Shown here one piece after another: positions 16,416 to 24,822 of a stretch of DNA of 64,000 nucleotides. The DNA comes from Actinomadura terrae (lineage in GTDB: Bacteria > Actinomycetota > Actinomycetes > Streptosporangiales > Streptosporangiaceae). A model generated the notes under the pieces. It made no database searches and was not told where the DNA came from. It saw nothing but the letters and a program-made list of their open reading frames with translations. Positions within the stretch are counted from its first letter, which is position 1, and each line of letters opens with the position of its first letter. Location of the stretch: positions 372,001 through 436,000 of the forward strand of contig NZ_JAICDG010000002.1 in assembly GCF_022751215.1 (NCBI RefSeq), read 5' to 3'. The position numbers were made by a program, and so were the translations under genes.

Positions 16416-16997
16416 GTGTACGCCTTCATCATCAGCCTGGCCGTGATCTTCGTCGCCGAGCTCGGCGACAAGAGCCAGCTCATGGCCATGACCTTCGCCA
16501 CCCGCTTCCGGGCGCTGCCCGTCCTGGTCGGGATCACGGCGGCGACGGCGCTCGTCCACCTGGCGAGTGTCGCGCTGGGCGCGGCGCTCGGCGCGGCGCT
16601 GCCCACCGGTCCGATCTCGTTCCTCGCCGGGATCGCCTTCATCGGGTTCGCGTTGTGGACGCTGCGCGGCGACGAGCTGGACGACGAGGAGCGCGAGAAG
16701 GCCAAGCACGCCACCGGCTCGGCGATCCTGGCCGTCGGCGTCGCGTTCTTCCTGGCCGAGCTGGGCGACAAGACGATGCTCGCGACCGTGACGCTCGCCG
16801 CCGACCACGGCGGCCTGCTCGCGCTGACGGGGGTCTGGGCGGGGTCGACGATCGGCATGGTCGCCGCCGACGGGCTCGCGATCATCGTGGGGCAGCTGCT
16901 GGGCAAGCGGCTGCCCGAGCGGGTCATCAAGTACGGCGCCGCGGCCGGGTTCGCGATCTTCGGGGTGCTGCTGCTCGTCGAGGGCTTCACCGCGTAG
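16416..16997 (+). CDS. GDT1/UPF0016 family manganese exporter
   Basis: The 193-residue membrane protein has two homologous three-helix halves, each with the family signature ELGDK(S/T): VAELGDKSQLMAM near residue 14 and LAELGDKTMLATV near residue 112. The acidic residues of the two motifs form the cation path in the GDT1/TMEM165/MneA family, which moves Mn2+ (or Ca2+) in exchange for protons. The central loop DELDDEEREK is charged. GTG start with GAGAGGGA 5 bases upstream. The upstream Mn riboswitch supports Mn efflux when manganese is high. Confidence 0.9.
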   Translation: MYAFIISLAVIFVAELGDKSQLMAMTFATRFRALPVLVGITAATALVHLASVALGAALGAALPTGPISFLAGIAFIGFALWTLRGDELDDEEREKAKHATGSAILAVGVAFFLAELGDKTMLATVTLAADHGGLLALTGVWAGSTIGMVAADGLAIIVGQLLGKRLPERVIKYGAAAGFAIFGVLLLVEGFTA

Positions 16998-17000
16998 CCG

Positions 17001-17030
17001 TTGACGTAGTTAGTGATTGAGTACTAACTT
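17001..17030 (+). promoter_or_regulatory. tetR promoter with palindromic operator, leaderless start
   Basis: -35 TTGACG (17001-17006) and -10 TAACTT (17025-17030) are separated by 18 bases, which puts the start of transcription at or within a base of the ATG at 17038. Overlapping it is a palindrome AGTTAGT-N8-ACTAACT (17008-17029), 7-bp arms without mismatch. A related site lies before the MFS gene at 17700-17718. Confidence 0.65.
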
Positions 17031-17037
17031 ACGTCGC

Positions 17038-17634
17038 ATGGGGTCGAGGATGAGCGCCGAGGAGCGCCGGGAGATGGCGATCGAGGCCGCGCTGGCCGAG
17101 TTCGGCCAGACCGGCTACAACGGCACGTCCACGGCGGTGATCGCCGAGCGCGTCGGCGTGTCCCAGCCCTACCTGTTCCGGCTGTTCCCGTCCAAGCGGG
17201 CCCTGTTCCTCGCCGCCGCCGAGCGCTGCTTCGACGACATCGAGGGCCTGATGCGGGACGCCGCCGGAGGGCTGTACGGCGAGGACGCGCTGAAGGCGAT
17301 GTCCGTCGCCTACAACCGGACCCTCCGGGAAAGACCCGAACTGCTGCGCTTCCAGCTCAAGCTGTATGCGGCGGCCGTCCACGACAAGGAGGTCGGCAGG
17401 CTCGGCCACATCCGGTGGGCGCGGTTGTGGCGCATCTTCACCGAGTTGTCAGGCGCGGACCCGGAGGCGATGACGCGGTTCGTCTCCAGGGGTCTGCTGG
17501 CGACCGTGCTCACCACGTTCGACGTCCCCTACACACCGGGCGACAGGCTCGCGGGCTCGGTGCACGACTGGTCGGAGGGGTTGCGGGGCGTCGACCGCCT
17601 CAGCGACTGGCCGATCGAACCCGGCGGGCCCTAG
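17038..17634 (+). CDS. TetR-family regulator
   Basis: The 198-residue regulator has an N-terminal TetR helix-turn-helix at about 10-55 (REMAIEAALAEFGQTGYNGTS, VIAERVGVSQPYLFRLFPSK). The C-terminal helical domain binds a ligand and forms dimers. ATG 17038 coincides with the predicted transcription start, so the message is probably leaderless; ATG 17050 is an alternative. A palindrome over its own promoter and a similar one over the start of the following MFS gene suggest it represses both and is released by the MFS substrate. Confidence 0.9.
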   Translation: MGSRMSAEERREMAIEAALAEFGQTGYNGTSTAVIAERVGVSQPYLFRLFPSKRALFLAAAERCFDDIEGLMRDAAGGLYGEDALKAMSVAYNRTLRERPELLRFQLKLYAAAVHDKEVGRLGHIRWARLWRIFTELSGADPEAMTRFVSRGLLATVLTTFDVPYTPGDRLAGSVHDWSEGLRGVDRLSDWPIEPGGP

Positions 17635-17652
17635 GCGAAGCGTCCCTGTCCC

Positions 17653-17690
17653 CCGCGCGCGTGGGCACAGCCCAGGGCGCGCGTTTTTTT
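17653..17690 (+). terminator. Intrinsic terminator after tetR
   Basis: A GC-rich hairpin (CGCGCG...TGGGC-ACA-GCCCA...GCGCGCG, with a small bulge) is followed by TTTTTTT at 17684-17690. It is the clearest U-tract terminator in the window. It separates tetR from the MFS gene, which must have its own promoter. Confidence 0.85.
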
Positions 17691-17699
17691 ACCCGGCTA

Positions 17700-17718
17700 A
17701 GTTAGTGAGTGATAACTA
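17700..17718 (+). promoter_or_regulatory. Second TetR operator before the MFS gene
   Basis: AGTTAGT (17700-17706), an 8-base spacer and ACTA (17715-17718) reproduce the arm sequence and spacing of the palindrome over tetR. The right arm is less perfect. It ends 1 base before the ATG at 17720, so binding would block either transcription start or early elongation. Confidence 0.6.
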
Positions 17719-17719
17719 G

Positions 17720-19144
17720 ATGAAGCAGCCACATCCGCTCCGGACCTTCCTCATCACCGGTATCGCGCTGTTCATGGTCGCCCTCGACAACCTGATCGTC
17801 ACCAACGCCCTGCCCGCGATCCGGGTGGACCTCGGCACCGGCCTCGAAGGGCTGGAGTGGACGGTCAACGCCTACACGCTGACCTTCGCCGTCCTGCTCC
17901 TGCCCGCGTCCGCCATCGCGGACCGCTATGGTCGCCGCCGCCTGTTCATCGGTGGCCTCGCGGTCTTCACCCTCGCCTCCGCCGGGGCCGCGCTCGCCCC
18001 CGGCATCGGGACGCTGATCGCCGCGCGCGCCGTCCAGGGCGCGGGCGGTGCCGTCGTCCTGCCGCTCACGCTGACGCTGCTCGCCGCCGCCGTCCCCCCA
18101 GCCCGCCGGGGCGTCGCGATCGCCGCCTGGAGCACGATGAGCGGGCTCGGCGTGGCGCTCGGGCCCGTGCTCGGCGGCGCGATCACCGAGTACGCCGCCT
18201 GGCAGTGGATCTTCTGGATCAACGTCCCGGTCGGCGTGGCGCTGCTCGCGCTCGCGCCCGGGTTCCTGACCGAGAGCCGCGGCGCCCCCCGGCGGCTGGA
18301 CGCGCCCGGCACGCTGCTGGTCACCGGCGGCCTGCTCGGCGTCGTCCTCGGCCTGGTCCGGGGCAACGAGCACGGCTGGACGAGCGGCCAGGTGCTCGGC
18401 TCGCTCGTCCTCGGCGCCGTGCTGCTCGCCGCGTTCGTCGCCTACGAGCTGCGCACCCCCGAGCCGATGCTGCCGATGCGGCTGTTCCGCGCCCGCGGGT
18501 TCGCCGTCGTCAACGCCGTCATGCTGGCGATGGGCGCCGGGATGTTCGGGGCGACGTTCCTGCTCGTCCAGTTCCTCCAGGGCGTGAACCACATGAGCCC
18601 GCTGGAGGCCGGCGTCCGGACGCTGCCGTGGACCGCGATGCCGATCATCGTCGCGCCGCTGACCGCGCCGCTCATCGCCCGGTTCGGCGTCCGCGCCGTC
18701 CTGGTGCTGTCGCTGACGTCGCAGACCGCCGGGCTCACCTGGCTCGCCGTGGTCATCTCGCCGGACGTCGGCTACGGCGCGCTGGTGCCCGCGTTCGTCC
18801 TCGGCGGGACGGGGATGGGCCTGTTCTTCCCGCCCGCCGCCCGCTCCGCGCTCGGTTTCGCGCCGCCGGAGATGGCGGGCGTCGCGTCCGGGGTGAGCAA
18901 CGCCGCCCGGCAGCTCGGGACCGTCTTCGGCATCGCCGTGCTCGGCGCCGTCTTCTCCGCCCGGGGCGGGTTCACGAGCCCGCAGGAGTTCACCGACGGC
19001 CTGCTGCCCGCCCTGTGGATCGCCGCCGGGCTCCTCGGCGCCGCGGCCCTCGCCGCGCTCGCGATCCCCGCGCACCTTCCCGTCCAGGGCGAGACCGTCG
19101 CGACCTCGGCCCCGGCCCCGGCGCCTACGAGAGCCAGGCGGTGA
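17720..19144 (+). CDS. DHA2-type MFS drug exporter (EmrB/QacA family)
   Basis: The 474-residue protein has about 14 membrane helices. The N-terminal half shows DHA2 motifs: FMVALDNLIVTNALPAI in TM1, motif A as ADRYGRRRLF, and motif C as GLGVALGPVLGGA in TM5, the antiporter signature. It should export hydrophobic drugs or metabolites with proton influx. The TetR gene just upstream and the shared operator indicate substrate-induced expression. The last 20 bases overlap the end of the convergent adenosine deaminase gene. Confidence 0.92.
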   Translation: MKQPHPLRTFLITGIALFMVALDNLIVTNALPAIRVDLGTGLEGLEWTVNAYTLTFAVLLLPASAIADRYGRRRLFIGGLAVFTLASAGAALAPGIGTLIAARAVQGAGGAVVLPLTLTLLAAAVPPARRGVAIAAWSTMSGLGVALGPVLGGAITEYAAWQWIFWINVPVGVALLALAPGFLTESRGAPRRLDAPGTLLVTGGLLGVVLGLVRGNEHGWTSGQVLGSLVLGAVLLAAFVAYELRTPEPMLPMRLFRARGFAVVNAVMLAMGAGMFGATFLLVQFLQGVNHMSPLEAGVRTLPWTAMPIIVAPLTAPLIARFGVRAVLVLSLTSQTAGLTWLAVVISPDVGYGALVPAFVLGGTGMGLFFPPAARSALGFAPPEMAGVASGVSNAARQLGTVFGIAVLGAVFSARGGFTSPQEFTDGLLPALWIAAGLLGAAALAALAIPAHLPVQGETVATSAPAPAPTRARR

Positions 19145-20222
19145 TGCCCGACAGCAACCGGGCGCGGACGTCGTCCGGAGCCGCCGACGCGCGGACCGAC
19201 TGACGCGCCAGATCGGCCAGCTCCACGTCGCTGAAACCGTGCTCGCCGCGGACGAGCTCGTACTGGCGGGCCAGCCGGGAGCCGAACAGCAGCGGGTCGT
19301 CGGCGCCCAGCGCGATCGACGCGCCCGCCTCGTACAGGCGGCGGACGGGGACGTCCGCCGCCGTCGCGGCCACACCGAGGCTCACGTTGGACGCGGGGCA
19401 GACCTCCAGCGTCACCCCGCGCTCCACGATCCGCTCCAGCAGCCTCGGATCCTCCACCGCGCGCACCCCGTGGCCGAGCCGGTCGGCGGCGAGGTTCTCC
19501 AGGCACTCCCGGACGCTGACCGGGCCGAGCAGCTCGCCGCCGTGCGGCGCCGACAGCAGCCCGCCGCGCTTGGCGATCCGGAACGCGCCCTCGAAGTCGT
19601 AGGCCCGGCCGCGCCGCTCGTCGTTGGACAGCCCGAACCCGACCACGCCCTGGCCCGCGTACCGGACGGCGAGCCGCGCGAGCGTCTTCGCGTCCAGCGG
19701 ATGTTTCGTCCGGTTCGCCGCGATCACCACGCCTATGCCGACGCCGGTCGCCTCCGTCGCCGCGCGCGCCGCGTCCAGCACCAGCTCCACGGTCGGGGTC
19801 AGGCCCCCGAAGCGCGCCGCGTACCCGCTCGGGTCCACCTGGATCTCCAGCCAGCCCGAGCCCTCCGCAGCCTCGTCCTCCGAGGTCTCGCGCAGCAGCC
19901 GCCGCAGATCGTCCGGCGTGTGCAGGACGGAACGCGCGATGTCGTACAGCCGCTGGAACCGGAACCAGCCGCGCTCGTCGGTCGCGTGCAGGCGCGGCGG
20001 CCAGTCCTCCACGAGCGCGTCCGGGAGCTGCACGCCGTGTGTGGCGGCCAGCTCCACGAGCGTGGAATGCCGCATGGAACCGGTGAAGTGCAGATGCAGA
20101 TGCGCCTTGGGGAGCAGGGCCACGTCCGGGCGTGTGGAACGGGACGGGACGCGGGCGTCCTCGTGATGGTCCGGCGCGGAACGCTGCCTGGCCGGATGGG
20201 GTGACACGGTACGGGCCTCCAT
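19125..20222 (-). CDS. Adenosine deaminase-like amidohydrolase
   Basis: This metal-dependent TIM-barrel deaminase has about 365 residues from ATG 20222; ATG 20243 would add 7. Family landmarks are present in order: KAHLHLHFTGS (first metal His pair), WLEIQVDP, HGGE (catalytic region), DRLGHGV, CPASNVSLG and GADDPLLF. Several differ from the adenosine deaminase norm, where one expects HL(D/E)GS, HAGE and NTDDP. The family fold is secure but the base or nucleoside deaminated is not. Gene order ada-aspC-trnW-secE is known in streptomycetes and supports orthology to that ada copy. Confidence 0.8.
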   Translation of the reverse strand: MEARTVSPHPARQRSAPDHHEDARVPSRSTRPDVALLPKAHLHLHFTGSMRHSTLVELAATHGVQLPDALVEDWPPRLHATDERGWFRFQRLYDIARSVLHTPDDLRRLLRETSEDEAAEGSGWLEIQVDPSGYAARFGGLTPTVELVLDAARAATEATGVGIGVVIAANRTKHPLDAKTLARLAVRYAGQGVVGFGLSNDERRGRAYDFEGAFRIAKRGGLLSAPHGGELLGPVSVRECLENLAADRLGHGVRAVEDPRLLERIVERGVTLEVCPASNVSLGVAATAADVPVRRLYEAGASIALGADDPLLFGSRLARQYELVRGEHGFSDVELADLARQSVRASAAPDDVRARLLSGITAWLS

Positions 20223-20395
20223 GGACGTATGTTGCCGGATCACATCGCCTCCTGGACGTCCGCCCCGGCAGGATCACCTGACCGGACTATCCGCCATGAC
20301 TCGCGGCGGCCATGCCCGGAGTGGCCCGGACCGGGGCGGCCACACGGGTGAACACAGTCCTCTGCACATGCCCGAAAAAACTTTGGAATCGCGTG

Positions 20396-20420
20396 CAACC
20401 CCGCTCCGGGGTCGCGCGTA
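20396..20420 (+). promoter_or_regulatory. Candidate ECF-sigma promoter
   Basis: CAACC (20396-20400) and CGTA (20417-20420), the latter in the palindrome CGTATACG, are 16 bases apart. This matches the AAC...CGT pattern of ECF promoters. It precedes the repeat-rich secreted protein gene, beside an ECF sigma gene. A small dyad CCCCG-CTC-CGGGG fills part of the spacer. Confidence 0.4.
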
Positions 20421-20462
20421 TACGAGGGGTGCAAGAGACAGACGGGCAGAGAGGGAAACAGG

Positions 20463-21584
20463 ATGATCACGCTGAAGGCCGCCCTGATCGCGGCGTCCGC
20501 CGTCGGTGTCGTCTCGGTGGGCGGCGGTGCCACCTGGGCGATGACCGGTTCGCACCAGGACGCGGGCCTCCAGTCCGAGAGCTCCAGGACCACGGCGGTG
20601 CACGACCTGAAGAAGATCGCCCCGGCCCCGGCCGCGCCGACGTGCCTCCCGGCCAAGCCCGGCGTGCCCGGAGCGCCGAACGTCCCGAACGTCCCGGGCG
20701 CGAAGCTGCCCGACGGCCGGCTCCCGGACGCGCGGGTCCCCGGCGGCGCGAAGCTGCCCGACCCCAAGCTCCCCAACACGAAGGTCCCCGGCGGCGCGAA
20801 GCTCCCGGACGCGAAGGTTCCGGGCGGCACCAAGCTTCCCGACGCGAAGGTCCCCGGCGGCACGAAGGTCCCCGGTGGCGCCAAGCTGCCCGAGGGCAAC
20901 CTCCCCAAGCCCGGCATCGCTCCTGGTGACACACAGAAGAAGCTGCCGTCCGTCCCGGGCGGGAAGGTGAACGTCCCGGGTGGGCAGGGCCTCCCCGGCA
21001 AGGCGAATCTCCCCGGCGGGACCAACCTCCCCGGCAAGGGCAAGCTGCCCACCTGCCTCCCGGACGCCAAGCGGACGCTGCCCAAGGGCACCTCCCCGGA
21101 CACGCCGACCGCGCGCGTCCCGGCCAAGCCCGGCCTGCCCGCCGTTCCCGCCGTCCCCGGCGCCAAGGGGCTCGACTGCTCCAAGCTGCCGCCCGCGGTG
21201 AAGATCGGCAGCCCGGCCGAGCGGGCCGTCATGCTGGCCAAGGGCCTCACCTACACCTCCTCCACCCCCGTCTCCAAGGCGCTCCAGGCCAAGAAGGTCT
21301 GCGGCGTCACCCAGAAGTGGACGGGCAAGGCCGGCCAGTGGCTCACCGTCGAAACCCTGAAGACCCCGGCGGGCATGCCGCAGACTGAGCTGCGCAAGGC
21401 GCTCGCGCTGCCCGCGACCGGCGGCAGCCCCGTCACCGTCGGCGGCTTCGTCGGCTGGCAGGCCCCGGGCGGCGGCGGCGTGCTGCTGTTCGACCCGAAC
21501 GGCTACTCGCTGTTCGTCAACGGCAGCCCCGTCCTCGCCGGTGACCTCCAGAACGTGGCCGCCGCCCTGCGGCAGGCCAAGTAG
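20463..21584 (+). CDS. Secreted Pro/Gly/Lys repeat protein with C-terminal domain
   Basis: The 373-residue protein has a signal peptide (MITLKAALIAASAVGVVSVG...) and a low-complexity region at about 60-230. The latter is built from imperfect KLPDAKVPGG(A/T) and LPGK/NVPGG units, resembling elastin-like or wall-spanning spacers. A compact domain follows at about 240-373 with two or three Cys, WQAPGGGGVLLFDP and YSLFVNG strands, and an ending ALRQAK. It looks like an exported lysine-rich spacer plus a small beta domain, perhaps bound to anionic wall polymers. The next gene is an ECF sigma factor, and a candidate ECF promoter precedes it. I do not recognise a named family. Confidence 0.75.
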   Translation: MITLKAALIAASAVGVVSVGGGATWAMTGSHQDAGLQSESSRTTAVHDLKKIAPAPAAPTCLPAKPGVPGAPNVPNVPGAKLPDGRLPDARVPGGAKLPDPKLPNTKVPGGAKLPDAKVPGGTKLPDAKVPGGTKVPGGAKLPEGNLPKPGIAPGDTQKKLPSVPGGKVNVPGGQGLPGKANLPGGTNLPGKGKLPTCLPDAKRTLPKGTSPDTPTARVPAKPGLPAVPAVPGAKGLDCSKLPPAVKIGSPAERAVMLAKGLTYTSSTPVSKALQAKKVCGVTQKWTGKAGQWLTVETLKTPAGMPQTELRKALALPATGGSPVTVGGFVGWQAPGGGGVLLFDPNGYSLFVNGSPVLAGDLQNVAAALRQAK

Positions 21585-21590
21585 GACGCG

Positions 21591-21622
21591 GACGGGCGGC
21601 TCCGGCGCGGGGGCCGCCCGTC
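21591..21622 (+). terminator. Hairpin between secreted protein and sigma gene
   Basis: GACGGGCGGC (21591-21600) pairs with GCCGCCCGTC (21613-21622) over a 12-base loop. No T-run follows. It could terminate or weaken read-through into the sigma gene 38 bases downstream. Confidence 0.5.
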
Positions 21623-21660
21623 CTCGGCAGGCGTATCCGCTCTCAGCCGGACGGAGCACA

Positions 21661-22170
21661 GTGGCGCGTCGAGACGACAGTTCGTTCGTGGAGTTCGTGA
21701 CGGACCGCGGCAACGCGCTGCTACGAACCGCGTCGCTGCTGTGCGGCGCCCACCAGGACGCCGAGGACATGCTCCAGACCGCGCTGGAGAAGGCGTACCG
21801 GCACTGGGGCAGGCTGGACGCCGACACCGATCCCGAACCCTACGTCCGCCGGATCCTGGTCAACCTCGTGATCAGCCGGTCCCGGCGCTGGAAGGTGCTG
21901 CGGGAGATCCAGATGGCGAGGCTGCCCGACACCCCGGCCGCCTCGTCCGACCACGCCGTGGAGCTACGGGGGACGCTCATGAACGAACTGCGCAAGCTGG
22001 GGCCGCGGCAACGCGCCGTGCTCGTCCTGCGCTTCTGGGAGGACCTCTCGGAGGCGGAGACCGCGCGGGCTCTCGGCTGTTCCGTCGGGACGGTCAAGAG
22101 CCAGGCATCCCGGGGGCTCGCCAGGCTCCGGGAGCGCCTCGGCAGTCACCTGGCGCCGTTGGGGAGCTGA
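21661..22170 (+). CDS. ECF sigma factor of the SigE-family type
   Basis: The 169-residue protein starts at GTG 21661. Region 2 is at about 10-75 (FVTDRGNALLRTASLLCG, AEDMLQTALEKAYRHWG). Region 4 is at about 105-165 (LGPRQRAVLVLRFWEDLSEAETARALGCSVGTVKSQASRG). These match the actinobacterial SigE-family ECF group. It should direct RNA polymerase to stress-type promoters. A predicted membrane protein starting 4 bases later is its probable anti-sigma partner, and the upstream secreted protein its probable target. Confidence 0.92.
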   Translation: MARRDDSSFVEFVTDRGNALLRTASLLCGAHQDAEDMLQTALEKAYRHWGRLDADTDPEPYVRRILVNLVISRSRRWKVLREIQMARLPDTPAASSDHAVELRGTLMNELRKLGPRQRAVLVLRFWEDLSEAETARALGCSVGTVKSQASRGLARLRERLGSHLAPLGS

Positions 22171-22173
22171 GCG

Positions 22174-22935
22174 ATGGACCTGGAGAGCGAACTACGGAAG
22201 GCGATGGCCGAGCAGGTCGCGACCGCGACCGCGCCGCCCTCGCTGGTCGCCGACGTGCGGCGCCGCCACCGGCGCCGGGTCACCCGGATCCGCGTCACGG
22301 TGGGCGTCGCCGCCGCGTCCGTCGCCGCCGTCGCCTTCGTGCCCACCTACCACTCGTTCAGGGCCACGCCCGCCGGAGCTCCCGAGAGCAGCCAGTCGCC
22401 GACCGGTGTCTCGGTGCTCCAGCAACCGGAGAAGCCGTCCGTCCCGGGCGTCCCCACCTCCCCACCGGCGAAGGGGAAGCCCGGGACGGGCCCCGCGCAC
22501 GAGTCGCCGGGCGCTCGTCCACCCGGGGGCGGGCCCGAGCAGCACCCGGCCAAACCGGGGCTGCCTCCCGTCCGGGGGCTGCCCGGCTGGGTGACGTTCC
22601 TGCCGGACGGCCTCACCCCGTCCAAGCCCTGCGCGAGCACCGGCGAGGACGGCCGCAGGACCACCACGTGCGCATGGCGCGGACCCGGCGGCTGGGTCGA
22701 GATCGCCATCGTGCGCGGCAGCGGGTTCGGGATCACCGACCTCGCCCCGGTGCACGGCATGCCCGACCGCACGTCCGTAGCCGGGACGCCCGCGCTCACC
22801 AGCGACGTCCCTGGTTCCGGACGGGCCGGACGGCAGGTGTCCTGGCTGGCCCGCCCCGGCGTGGGCGTGATCGTGCAGGCGGGTGGGTCGGCGGAAGGGC
22901 AGTTGATGCGAATCGCCGAGGGAGTCCGTCCCTAG
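22174..22935 (+). CDS. Single-pass membrane protein, probable anti-sigma partner
   Basis: The 253-residue protein has a cytoplasmic N-terminus of about 35 residues (MDLESELRKAMAEQV..., then a basic RRRHRRRVTRIR cluster), one membrane helix at about 41-58, a Pro/Gly-rich linker and an extracytoplasmic domain. That domain has a Cys pair and WVTFLPDGL...WVEIAIVRG strands. Its position 4 bases after the ECF sigma gene, and the short N-terminal region joined to a sensor domain, fit a membrane anti-sigma factor. No HxxxCxxC zinc anti-sigma motif is present, so it would be an atypical one. Confidence 0.6.
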   Translation: MDLESELRKAMAEQVATATAPPSLVADVRRRHRRRVTRIRVTVGVAAASVAAVAFVPTYHSFRATPAGAPESSQSPTGVSVLQQPEKPSVPGVPTSPPAKGKPGTGPAHESPGARPPGGGPEQHPAKPGLPPVRGLPGWVTFLPDGLTPSKPCASTGEDGRRTTTCAWRGPGGWVEIAIVRGSGFGITDLAPVHGMPDRTSVAGTPALTSDVPGSGRAGRQVSWLARPGVGVIVQAGGSAEGQLMRIAEGVRP

Positions 22936-22978
22936 GACGGCTCTGGAGGGGACGGACACCCGAGGCGAATTCCCGCTC

Positions 22979-23027
22979 CGGCGGGGCGTCCCACGGCGGA
23001 GAGGGGCCGCCACGGGACGCCCCGCCG
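22979..23027 (+). terminator. Large perfect hairpin after the anti-sigma-like gene
   Basis: Fourteen bases (22979-22992, starting CGGCGGGGCG) pair perfectly with 23014-23027. The loop has an inner GGCGG/CCGCC stem. There is no T-tract. It is probably a T-less actinobacterial terminator for the sigma operon. Confidence 0.65.
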
Positions 23028-23099
23028 AAGTGACAGTTTGTAAGACCACGGAATGACGCAGGACCACGGACGGGACCCGGTGTGCCCCGTCCAGCATGC

Positions 23100-23136
23100 G
23101 ACCGGCCCCGGGGCAGGGGTGCCTCCGGGGCCGGTC
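23100..23136 (+). terminator. Terminator hairpin between convergent genes
   Basis: GACCGGCCCCGG (23100-23111) pairs with CCGGGGCCGGTC (23125-23136) over a 13-base loop and is followed by GCCTTTCTTG. It lies between the plus-strand sigma operon and the minus-strand aspC and may act both ways. Confidence 0.7.
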
Positions 23137-23165
23137 GCCTTTCTTGTCTGGTTGTGCGATGCGGT

Positions 23166-24377
23166 TCAGACCGCCTCGGACAGCAGCTTGCCGACGCGCG
23201 ACACGCCCTCGACGAGGTCGTCGTCGCCGAGCGCGTACGAGAGCCGGAAGTAGCCCGGCGTCCCGAAAGCCTCACCCGGCACGATCGCCACCTCGGCCTC
23301 CTCCAGGATCAGCGAGGCCAGCTCCACCGACGTCTGCGGGCGCTTCCCCCGGATCTCCTTGCCGATCAGCGCCTTGACCGAGGGGTAGGCGTAGAACGCG
23401 CCCTCCGGCTCGGGGCACACGACGCCCGGGATCTCGTTCAGCATCCGCACGATCGTCTGCCGCCGCCGGTCGAACGCCTTGCGCATCTCCGCCACCGCCG
23501 ACAGGTCGCCGGTCACCGCCGCCAGCGCCGCCGCCTGCGACACGTTCGCCACGTTGGACGTCGCGTGCGACTGGAGGTTCGCGGCGGCCTTCACCACGTC
23601 CGCCGGGCCGATCAGCCAGCCCACCCGCCAGCCCGTCATCGCGTACGTCTTGGCGACACCGTTCAGGACGAGCGTCCGGTCGGCCAGCTCCGGCACCACG
23701 ACCGGGATCGAGTGGAACTCGGCGTCGCCGTACACCAGGTGCTCGTAGATCTCGTCGGTGACGACCCACAGGCCGTGCTCGTCGGCCCAGCGGCCGATCG
23801 CCTCGACCTCGTCGCGGGTGTAGACCGCGCCGGTCGGGTTGGACGGCGACACGAACAGCAGCACCTTCGTTCGCTCGGTGCGGGCGGCGTCCAGCTGCTC
23901 GACGCTCACCTTGTAGCCGGTCGTCTCGTCGGCGACCACGTCCACCGGCACCCCGCCCGCCAGCTTGATCGACTCGGGGTAGGTCGTCCAGTACGGGGTC
24001 GGGACGATCACCTCGTCGCCCGGGTCGAGCAGCGCCGCGAACGCCTCGTACACCGCCTGCTTGCCGCCGTTGGTGACCAGCACCTGCCCGGCCTCGACCT
24101 GGTAGCCGGAGTCGCGGGCGGTCTTGTCGGCGATGGCGGAGCGCAGCTCGGGCAGCCCGCCCGCGGGCGTGTACTTGTGGAAGCGCGGCACCCTGCACGC
24201 CGCCACCGCCGCCTCCACGATGTATTCGGGGGTGGGGAAGTCGGGCTCGCCCGCGCCGAACCCGATGACCGGGCGGCCCGCCGCCTTCAGCGCCTTGGCC
24301 TTGGCGTCGACGGCCAGCGTGGCGGATTCGGAGATCGCGGCGATGCGCTTGGAGATGCGAGGACGGTCGATGCTCAT
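23166..24377 (-). CDS. aspC: Aspartate aminotransferase (class I, PLP)
   Basis: The 403-residue class I/II aminotransferase has [15 protein letters not shown] at the N-terminus, [13 protein letters not shown] (PLP phosphate site), [21 protein letters not shown] and [15 protein letters not shown] with the PLP-binding Lys. It ends with [12 protein letters not shown], containing the substrate-carboxylate Arg. It transfers the amino group between aspartate and 2-oxoglutarate. The position next to trnW and secE is conserved in streptomycetes. It is transcribed away from trnW. Confidence 0.95.
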   Translation of the reverse strand: MSIDRPRISKRIAAISESATLAVDAKAKALKAAGRPVIGFGAGEPDFPTPEYIVEAAVAACRVPRFHKYTPAGGLPELRSAIADKTARDSGYQVEAGQVLVTNGGKQAVYEAFAALLDPGDEVIVPTPYWTTYPESIKLAGGVPVDVVADETTGYKVSVEQLDAARTERTKVLLFVSPSNPTGAVYTRDEVEAIGRWADEHGLWVVTDEIYEHLVYGDAEFHSIPVVVPELADRTLVLNGVAKTYAMTGWRVGWLIGPADVVKAAANLQSHATSNVANVSQAAALAAVTGDLSAVAEMRKAFDRRRQTIVRMLNEIPGVVCPEPEGAFYAYPSVKALIGKEIRGKRPQTSVELASLILEEAEVAIVPGEAFGTPGYFRLSYALGDDDLVEGVSRVGKLLSEAV

Positions 24378-24627
24378 GCCCCTATCGTTACAGACGCCGC
24401 CCCCTCACCCGTGACATATATACCCGCCGGTCGGACGGGCCGCCCGCGCGGCCGCCCGATGATCTCCGGCGCTCTGGTTCGACGCGGGGGCCCGTGGGAC
24501 GTAGACTCACCCTCCAAGTGACGCGTCATCGGTATACGAGGCTGTCCGCCCACGGAGGCGGCAGGTTCTAGACTGGTGGCGGGGCACGGCCCGGTTCCGT
24601 GACCGGGGTTCTCCACCCGGAGAATGA

Positions 24628-24700
24628 AGGGCAGTGGCTCAATTGGTAGAGCTCCGGTCTCCAAAACCGGCGGTTGGGGGTTCGAGTCCCTCCTGCCCTG
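24628..24700 (+). tRNA. tRNA-Trp (anticodon CCA)
   Basis: Acceptor AGGGCAG/CTGCCCT, D stem GCTC/GAGC, anticodon stem CCGGT/ACCGG with loop CTCCAAA (anticodon CCA), T arm GGGGG-TTCGAGT-CCCTC. Discriminator G, CCA not encoded. Its position before secE is the standard actinobacterial arrangement. Confidence 0.97.
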
Positions 24701-24822
24701 CGAGGTGCGGTGCGCGCACCGCGCCGTCCGCGCTACGGCGGTCGCCGTGGCACCCCGTGGCACGGGCACGCGCGACAACCACCAGGGTGGTCGGACCACG
24801 ACCTATGAGGTGAACGGCGACG

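Noticed and set aside
14685..16808. A 700-codon open frame on the minus strand across murB and the repeat array
   Set aside because: Its sequence is antisense to murB, and its 23-residue period comes from the 69-base multiple of the 23-bp DNA repeat. Low-complexity Arg/Ala/Gly content shows a shadow of high-GC DNA.
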